Source: Thelonectria olida (lineage: Eukaryota; Ascomycota; Sordariomycetes; Hypocreales; Nectriaceae). Taken from it: a stretch of DNA of 64,000 bases. A program made the position numbers and the translations under genes. Under the pieces are notes generated by a model, which worked only from the letters and a program-made list of their open reading frames with translations, did not search any database and was not told where the DNA came from. Location: NCBI GenBank assembly GCA_020736575.1, contig JAGPYM010000011.1, positions 1 to 64,000 of the forward strand. Direction: 5' to 3'. Below are positions 23,248 through 30,369 of this stretch, in pieces (within the stretch, counting starts at the first letter, position 1; every line of letters begins with the position of its first letter).

Positions 23248-24310
23248 GATCTCTAGCGTGCAGCGCTTGAAGACGGGTGTCAGAATCTCGGTGCGGATCG
23301 TTTAGGTGTAGGTGTCGAAATGGGCTCGAAGTGAATGGTGACGCTGGCGAAGCGACGAAAGAGGAATCGAATCGGAGGTTGCTGAAATGGGACCAGCCGG
23401 AAGATCAATGATGGACAGCAAAAGGACAGATGCGTGCAGACAGCATGAATACTGTGTCCTCAGCTGATGCCAAAAGCCAGCTGGATTTTTTTTTAAGATG
23501 TGTTTGCCGGGGATGGGAGGTCGAGGTAGCTCGAGTGAAGCTTGGGTGGTGTTTCTATAAGGTGTCGTCCAAGCCGCATTCTGATTGGCTATCGGGCCAG
23601 ACTGCCTGGTGAGTGCCTGCCACCGTTCCTGCCTGGGGGTTGGGGCTTGTGGTCGGAGTTGTGTTCGCCCCTGCATTCATCGTGGGGCTTTGATGGGGAA
23701 AATGATAGGTAAATACGTAGAATATTAGGTTCAAAGATCAAGTATGTACGTATATGAGTATGCATGCGGTTTGGATTATGGAACTATTCATGTGATCAAG
23801 AGCGTTTTATTTGTTGCAGGGGCGAAGTACAGCACAGTATGTCAAGTAGCTCAACATTCGCATGCATGAACGCCGCCAGAAAACATTGAGTAAATCATCC
23901 ATCCATTCCAGCAGCTTCTATCTTGGGTGCGCGCTTGCATGATGGGTAGGTAGTTACAGCAATCCTGAACTGTGAAGCCAGATGTCTTCAAAACACAGCC
24001 ACGACCTGTCCAATATACCTAAGTACACGGTAGTTATGACAATTAATGGAAGATTAATCGAAATACCCTCGTCAGGTCGTTTGTCAAGTTCTTTTTTGTA
24101 ACCAGTTTCCCTAAACCAGACGCCTTCTAAACTGCCAGGACGGGATGAGATCATCCAACCATTTCCACATGTTAGCATACAGTACAGCCAGCCACTTCCC
24201 AAATCTACCTCCTAGTCCCACCATGCCCTATATTTGTACAAATAGACGCTACAAAAGTGCAGCGAACCAAGGGCTCTATAGCCAGACCCTCAATAGAACC
24301 CATAATGCCT
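23248..24310. other. Intergenic region GEA-ANP1
   Basis: About 1.06 kb upstream of gea and downstream of anp1, both on the minus strand. Short open frames are present but lack protein character. A T-run lies near 23488. No RNA gene or repeat was recognised. Confidence 0.5.
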
Positions 24311-26135
24311 TCATGCAACCACCTCTTCAGCCTTCTTTTCCTTGCCTGGCGCACTCGCATCTTTAGCAGCTACATCCGCTTCGGCCGCCTTCTCTCCAAC
24401 AGGAGCAGCTTTGACCCCTTCGTCAAGAGGTGCCCTTTTCAGCTCCTCGTCCTTTTTGGGTGACTTGGCCGCGTCCCCTTCCTTCAGGGGTTTACCAGAG
24501 TCGTCTTTGTCTTTGGAGGCCTCGATAGAAACCTTGTCTCCCTTGGGCTGAGCTCTAGCGGCGCCTTCACCGGTCCCTTGTTTAGCCTCAAGATCCTTCA
24601 TCTCTTGCTTATCCTTTTCCCACTCGTTTCTAGTGTCGCTAAATTCCTCTTTAATCTTCTTCTCTTTCATTTTCTTCTCCTCCTCATCCTTTTCACGAGC
24701 AAGCCTTTCCCGCTCCATTTCCTGATTGTTGTCTTAGTATATACGACCACGGTTAAGGGGATTTTTCTGAATAGAATCCATACCTCCATATGGCGGATAT
24801 CATCCACACTGGGCTCGTACAAGTGCCAGATGGTGTAGTGCGGTAAACCGACAACAGAGTAGCGCATTCGTTTGGCCATCTGTGATTCTTTGTCAGCAAC
24901 AATCTCACTCCATCTCAGGCCAGCTTCAAATCGCTTACCTTGCCAAAACCTTCGGTCTCGGCATGCTTCTCGAAGCTAAAGGCGGGAAAGTGACAGCCCG
25001 ACCGGAACACCTTGGCCTTGGCCAAGATACTAACGCCTCCAACTCCGTCAATTTCCATTTCCATATCCGGGTCACCAAAGGGGTCGCGAAGATAGGCAAG
25101 GTGGGGTCGCCAAGTAGCATACTCGGCGTAGCCTTCGACAATGACGGCATCCTCATCCAGGGTGTCGGCCAAGGCCAGGGCTGTCTCTGATTCTTGCCAT
25201 GAGTTCAAATCATATGGTTGTTCTCCGCCGAGCCAGTCGGGCAGAGGTCGCCAGACATCTAATTCAAAAGTCAGCAGCATCCTTAAGCGTTGTAGCCGAA
25301 CCGGTACGTACTAGGAACAATCACGTCCTTGTTATGGCGCATCAAGTCCTCTAGAATGGTAAATGGGGCCGTTTCCACATCCACATCTCGCCAGTACACC
25401 CAAGAATGATAGGGCCGCAGGGCAGCGCTTAGCAGCCAGTTACGAGCCTGTGCCATCAACTTTCTTCTGCTGGCCTGGGCGGCGAAGCCGTGACGGCTCT
25501 CGACGTCTTGGTTTACCTTCTGGCCAAAGTCTTTTTCGATAATGGAAATTTCGCCATACGGTTGTTTCGGGTCGGGATCGGCTTGAAGCGCCTCCAAGTT
25601 ATCTGACAGCACCTCCAGGGTTCGGTCTTTTGAGTCGGAAACGAGGAAAGCCAAATCAATCAAGTGATGAGGGTAGGTGAAGTTGTGAAGATGTGAGAAG
25701 AACATGGCCAGATGGGGTTCGGCATCGCGAAGTGGAACGCAGAGCAAGATCCGCTCTTCGCGCTCCCAGCCGCGAGCGGTACCTTGAACGTTGGTCAAGT
25801 CATAGTACCGAACAGTTTCGAGTTCGAGGCCGCCGCCAGTGGAGAGAAGACCGAATGAAACGAGCGATGCAACGGGACTAGATGGCCATAGCCATAGGCT
25901 GAAGATGAGGAGAATGATAAAGACAACTCCTAGGCGGACAAGAAGCTTCTTTCGTCGTCGCTGGGCGGGTGTCATGGCGCGGGGATGGAATCTATTAGAG
26001 AAGGGGTTGTCAGCAAAAGGAACGGGAAAGCTCAACGGCAGACGTTAAGGGGGCCTACTTGTGTGGAGAGATGTCGAATGTGTTCCCGCGAGGGTAGCCA
26101 TTGGAGAATGCGCCAGCATGGTGCCGGGGCATCAT
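24311..26135 (-). CDS. anp1: Mannan polymerase subunit ANP1 (alpha-1,6-mannosyltransferase family)
   Basis: Golgi type II membrane protein of the Anp1/Mnn9/Van1 family (GT62), which extends the alpha-1,6-mannan backbone of N-glycans. Five exons were inferred: 26135-26059, 25991-25312, 25258 to about 24940, about 24880-24785 and about 24720-24311, totalling about 525 aa. A short cytosolic segment (PRGNTFDISPHKFHPRAM) precedes the membrane anchor LVRLGVVFIILLIFSLWLW. The catalytic domain carries WVYWRDVDVETAPF with the DXD-type metal site, DVIVPNVWRPLPDWLGGE, and GLPHYTIWHLYEPSVDDIRH, which favours Anp1. The first exon is not obvious: an intron at 26058-25992 (branch TGCTGAC, acceptor TAATAG) joins it in frame. 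Alternative starts are 26168 or 25975. The last 130 residues form a Lys/Glu-rich coiled-coil and disordered tail. Confidence 0.88.
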
Positions 26136-26168
26136 CTTGGATTCTGCAGGCACAGCATAGGCCGACAT

Positions 26169-26930
26169 TGAGCAACGGTTGTGCGAGGACGCCCCAGCGC
26201 GTCGTTGGATCGCACTCGGACTTGGTTCGGGCGAGGTTGTGCAGCTGCGACCTGCGAGCCCGGATGATGAAAGGCCTAAGGCAAAGGGCTGAGTTGGTGG
26301 TGATTGAGACAGGCCACGACTCAATAGTTGCGCAGATGAAGGCGAATGGGATCGATCGACAGGGGGTGACCGTGGCCTTGTTCGTCGGCGCCAGCTCTCC
26401 CGGCTCGTCGCGAATATCGTCTCGAGTTGTCGTCGGTATCGTAGATGACTGTGTTGGCGTCTAACGGCTCATGGGGGCCTCGGAGGATATGACTTTGGAG
26501 AAATGTGGCTCGAATTCGCCAGCACCTACAGGGAGCGAGTGGCCTCAAGGAAGTGACGAAGTGATCCCTAAAAGCCAGGTGCCACAATCCCAAGGCGAGA
26601 CGATGGCCCCTTGGAGGCTTGGCACGGACTGGGCAACTTAAGCCAACAATTTAGCACTGCACTGGTCTCCTCCTCACCCAGAGTCGATTTGATTGGGCTT
26701 GTGTCAAGTAGCTTATCCTAAAATGGCCATAATTGAGTGACAAGGTTAACTCCTGACGGTGCGCCTTTGGCCGTTCATTCAAGCACATGTCATACGCAGC
26801 GATTCGTCTTGGATCTCGTATTACGTACATCTTAGATAGTACCATGAGTGTGAGACTGGATCGTAGTACAAATCACCTCAGAGATTGTACGTACATCATG
26901 GTTCTGACAAGCTGAACTGTTGCATGCTGG
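26169..26930. other. Intergenic region upstream of ANP1
   Basis: About 760 bp between the anp1 start and the 3' end of the snoRNA host transcript. Open frames at 26055-26464 on both strands are extensions around the anp1 first exon and are not independent genes by appearance. Nothing else was recognised. Confidence 0.45.
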
Positions 26931-27611
26931 GGCAGGAGATTGAATGGGTGCAGGCTGATGTCACCAAGCGAACAAAGGAAATGCGTCCAAAACGTTCTCA
27001 TTTATTGTGTTATCTAGTTGGAGGAGTTCATGAGCTAGAGGGAAAACCGAAGGCATGTTAGGAATACGCGAGATACCGCGGGTTGTGGATGGATTCACCC
27101 TTGTTCAAGCCTTTTTCTGCATGCAAGAGCAAGACAAGTCATCTACGAGGATTGTGCACTTACGAGCATAGTTCCTTTGCAATCTGTTAGCTTTGCCTTG
27201 ACATGTGTACGAGAAACTAGACAATACAGATGCGAGAAGGTGGAAAATCAGACAAGCCGTTTTACTCAGTCATCTCAACCGGCCCTGTCCGCCCGCAACA
27301 CAGAACGAATTACGGACATCCAGGACACGAAAGTCAGAATGACGCCATGACGGCAACTCCACAACCTGTCATCATCCCTCTTACAAGGAACTATGGTGTG
27401 GGAGGTTGACTCGGCCAAGATGAAGTCGTTGAATGGATAGAACTTGTGTCATCATGTAGAATCACGCCCTATGCTCGTCCATGGTACTCAATACTTACTT
27501 GGGTGGTTGCAGATTCAAACTGAGCATGTCCGAATAAGACACATGGGATCTATGTCGAGAGTTAGCTTTTTGTAACAAGAAATTGCTAGACATGAGATGG
27601 TGGAATATGTT

Positions 27612-27698
27612 TTGTATCAGAGATCTTGGTTTGGTAATTTGGGAGTCATCACATCGGTTCAGTAGCAGAACTGAATGAAAAGATTTCTCATCATCGAC
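27612..27698 (-). ncRNA. snR61: C/D box snoRNA, snR61/U38-like (25S rRNA 2'-O-methylation guide)
   Basis: On the minus strand the order is C box ATGATGA (27694-27688), guide, D' box CTGA (27662-27659), C' box GTGATGA (27652-27646), guide, D box CTGA (27620-27617). The element next to D' reads CAGTTCTGCTA then CTGA, identical to the guide of vertebrate U38, whose yeast counterpart snR61 directs methylation of an adenosine in the conserved 25S/28S sequence AAGCAGAACTGG. The guide next to D ends ACCAAGATCT, which can pair for 10 bp with the conserved 25S segment AGATCTTGGT, predicting a second target. The RNA lies wholly inside a host intron (27734-27550), as expected for intronic snoRNAs. The terminal stem is short. 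The rRNA comparison is from memory, not from an alignment. Confidence 0.78.
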
Positions 27699-27865
27699 AG
27701 GAAAGAGGAAGTTGAATCCAAAGGAAACACTTACCATAGAAAATCTGTAAAAAGACTTCTGGAGGATTAATTCGTTGCAACACGTAACACTCAAAGGGGG
27801 CACTATTGCAAAGTCAGCGTCATGTTAGTCAACTAATGTTGCAACAGTTGAGTGTTAGGTTGGAG

Positions 27866-27942
27866 AAGGTTCAGATGGTAGTGCATGTTGTTCAGACGCT
27901 CAGGATTCGCGGGAACAGTGGTGAAAAAGTTCATCATTTGGG
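27866..27942 (-). ncRNA. Possible second C/D box snoRNA, target unknown
   Basis: Inside host intron 1 the minus strand shows C box ATGATGA (27937-27931), CTGA (27903-27900) and a second CTGA (27874-27871), about 67 nt from C to D. The guides would end CCCGCGAATC and GCACTACCAT. I recognise no rRNA target, there is no good C' box and no terminal stem is visible. The position inside an intron of a host with one good snoRNA is the main support. Confidence 0.35.
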
Positions 27943-28250
27943 GCTTAGAGAGTACGAGAGGGTCTTGCATACCTGGAATCGGAGACTGGCGCATTTGCTG
28001 AGTCGTCAACATTGTTGTTAAGTCCTTGAGATTGTTGTCATGAAAAATCAATTTCCACCTGACTCGTTGCAATCGTGGTGCATTCTCGCATGTGAGTGCT
28101 TTGTTGAGGTTGAGAGAGAAGGAAAAAAGATTGTGTCAGGACAGCTTCCGTCAGAAAATTTGAAGGGTAGAGGAATGGGTCTGTGAATGACTAATCTATT
28201 ATGGATAAAGTGGTATTTTTCGCATAGTTGCATATTTTGAGGTCCCAAGC

Positions 28251-28350
28251 TAAGGTCCTGTCAGGCGGTCTCCACTCTAACAAATCAGTGAAAACCATTC
28301 TCAAAGGACTTGGTGCTGGAAAGTTGTTATCCAGTCTCAACGTTCTCAGG
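28251..28350. promoter_or_regulatory. Putative bidirectional promoter, snoRNA host / MTR3
   Basis: Only about 100 bp separate the inferred 5' end of the minus-strand snoRNA host from the mtr3 start codon at 28351. The two transcripts, one for rRNA modification and one for rRNA processing, would share this promoter. No individual binding site is assigned. Confidence 0.4.
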
Positions 28351-29258
28351 ATGGCGGACCGTCGACGAGTCAATGGCCCTGGAGGCGTCACCGTTCCCCC
28401 GATATTTGAGGAAGATGACCTGTCTCTTTCTGGCCGCAGCCGCCCAGCAAATGGAATCCGCTCTCAATGTAAGAGGAACCCAGCTTCTTAAGGACATGTT
28501 TTCATGACGCTAAGAATACATCAGATCTCAAGACGGGAGTCACACCTTCAGCTTCTGGATCAGCATATCTCGAAATTGAACCCCAAAATGGGCCTACCAG
28601 CAAAGGCATGAAACTTACGTGTACCGTTCATGGTCCGAGATCCCTACCTCGATCAGCACCATTCTCACCACACATGGTTCTTACAACCCATGTGAAATTC
28701 GCCCCATTCGCAACCCGGCACCGAAGAGGCTACCTCAGAGATTCCAGTGAGAGAGATCTCAGCACACACCTTGAGACGGCTCTTCGAGGTGCTCTCATTG
28801 CAGACCGATGGCCCAAGAGCGGGGTGGACGTGGTTGTGACAATTATTGAAGGAGATCAAGCCAGACAAGCGGCGGCAGAGCAAGGAGTTGAGGAATGGGA
28901 TATGATGAACGTTTTGAGCGGCTGCGTCACAGTGGCGGCTGCAGCTTTGGCCGATGCAGGCATTGACTGCGTGGACACAGTCGTTGGCGGAGTTGCTGCG
29001 CTCGTGCCAGGGCAGAATGGTCAGGAGCCAGTCATGGTGCTCGACCCAGTTCCGTCAGAGCATGGTGTGATTCTGGCAGCTTGCTGTGTGGCATATCTTC
29101 CCTCCCGTGACGAAATTACCAACTTGTGGCTCAAGGGCAGTCTGCCTTCATCGGATGCCAACCTACACCGAACACTTGTTGCCCGAGCGGTGCACGCGAG
29201 CAAAGGGACTAGCCAGGCAGTGGCAGCATCTCTTCAGGAGGCAACTTTAGTAGCTTGA
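28351..29258 (+). CDS. mtr3: Exosome ring subunit Mtr3 (RNase PH-like)
   Basis: Non-catalytic RNase PH-fold subunit of the nuclear and cytoplasmic RNA exosome. Two exons (28351-28468 and 28525-29258) give 283 aa. The exon join creates YLKTGVTPSASGSAYLEIE, the typical first strand of this family, followed by LTCTVHGPRSLPRSAPF. Later landmarks are VVVTIIEGD, the WDMMNVLSGCVTVAAAALAD helix and GVILAACCVAYLPSRDEIT. The N-terminal extension (MADRRRVNGPGGVTVPPIF) resembles Mtr3/Rrp41-type starts. Mtr3 is favoured over Rrp46 by this extension. The ATG at 28351 is the first in frame. Confidence 0.9.
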
Positions 29259-30369
29259 GAAAGATGACCCGTTTCCAACCCTTTCAGAAAACGCGGCAAG
29301 GTTGGTCCCAAAATCTGACGGAGGTACCGAGCCCGACTGAGGTACACATCTTTGATCGGGCACATCAGGCTCCCAAGGGATATTTGTATAGATATATACA
29401 TCTATATACATACATCGGCGGGTCAAAACCCTCGGAACCAGAGTCAGGGCCAATCTGCTATAGACTGCGGCCACCACGTCAAGGGCGGCGGAGGCGTCAT
29501 GATACAGCGACCGGATTTGGTGGTGTCACGCGACACAGTCGCCTGTGAAGTACTTACAGATAAAATAATATTAAATGAGGTAGTGTCAAGCGTTTAGTAA
29601 CATTGGAGGGGTGTGTGACTATATTTTAATATCATTCCAGTATTCACATCTATGTTGGTTGGCAGAACTTGGAGAACTGCATTAATCCTGCACCCAACAA
29701 GTGGATGGGTTAGTTCGTTAACAGGAGGTGACGACCATCAAGTGACCAGAAAGTACCTACCTGGGCAGGTATGTAAGTACATGGCTCCTATACGTAACTT
29801 AGGTGTTAATTCCCTACAGTCGGTCTGCGACTTCGTAACCGCAAAGTACCTTACATCTTAAACCCCACCCAGATCCATCGGGACGGCTTCCATTGCCTTG
29901 TGCAGCTTGTGTTGGTTGGAGGTGCACAGCGCGAGAGCCATTGGATCGGGTATTACTTTCTGTTTCTGAAAAGAGAGGCGGGAATAACTCACCATTACCC
30001 CGGGCTGTATGGAGGAGGTACCTAGCATTGAAGAGGAGCACCTAAGGGACGCTACCTCATTTCTCCACTCACTCCGTCAATAGCAAGCCGACCTCTCCCC
30101 GTCTCGACTCCCATCTCGACTCTTCTCCTTCGTCCATCAAAGGGGCAGGTGCATCGCAATGCCATCTTCTGGGTCCATCGAATTCTGAACTGTATTGGAT
30201 CTGGTCAAAAACCCTCTCCTTGGGAATTACATTTCTTTCCGTCCAATCCTACTACAGAAGTAGCTTTCCACCCACCTAGGCTTTCGCTCGGGCAGTCAGA
30301 CTGCAACCAAGTTAGCCATCGACCTCCTCTCCTTCTTCGACGGCCCGAGTCTTAACCGTCCAAAAGGCC
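29259..30369. other. Intergenic region MTR3-RING ligase
   Basis: 1.1 kb between tandem plus-strand genes. It contains a TATATACATC-rich run near 29390-29415 and, close to 30370, a CT-rich leader typical of fungal transcripts. No RNA gene or ORF with protein character was found. Confidence 0.5.

Larger units (their letters stand above)
26990..28250 (-). ncRNA. Intron-rich non-coding snoRNA host transcript (predicted)
   Basis: The minus strand carries a series of strong splice signals with no conserved protein. Donors are GTATGC at 27972 and GTAAGT at 27734, 27498 and 27163. Acceptors with upstream branch sites give introns 27972-27803, 27734-27550 and 27498-27175, and short exons 27802-27735, 27549-27499 and 27174-27164. 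Introns are longer (170-324 nt) than in the neighbouring genes, and exons are tiny and unconstrained, the reverse of a protein gene. Intron 2 contains a clear C/D snoRNA, and introns 1 and 3 contain further C-box-like ATGATGA motifs. A CAATAAA-like poly(A) signal lies near 27000. The 5' end would lie near 28250, about 100 bp from the divergent mtr3 start. Exon boundaries and transcript ends are inference. Confidence 0.6.

Noticed and set aside
27833..28072. 79-aa minus-strand open frame within the snoRNA host
   Set aside because: It crosses a strong GTATGC donor and a C/D-like motif, and does not extend into a larger gene. The splice and snoRNA evidence explains the region better.
28608..28620. 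GTAAGT-like donor on the minus strand, possible extra host exon
   Set aside because: It lies inside the coding exon of mtr3 on the opposite strand and past the shared promoter. Judged coincidental.
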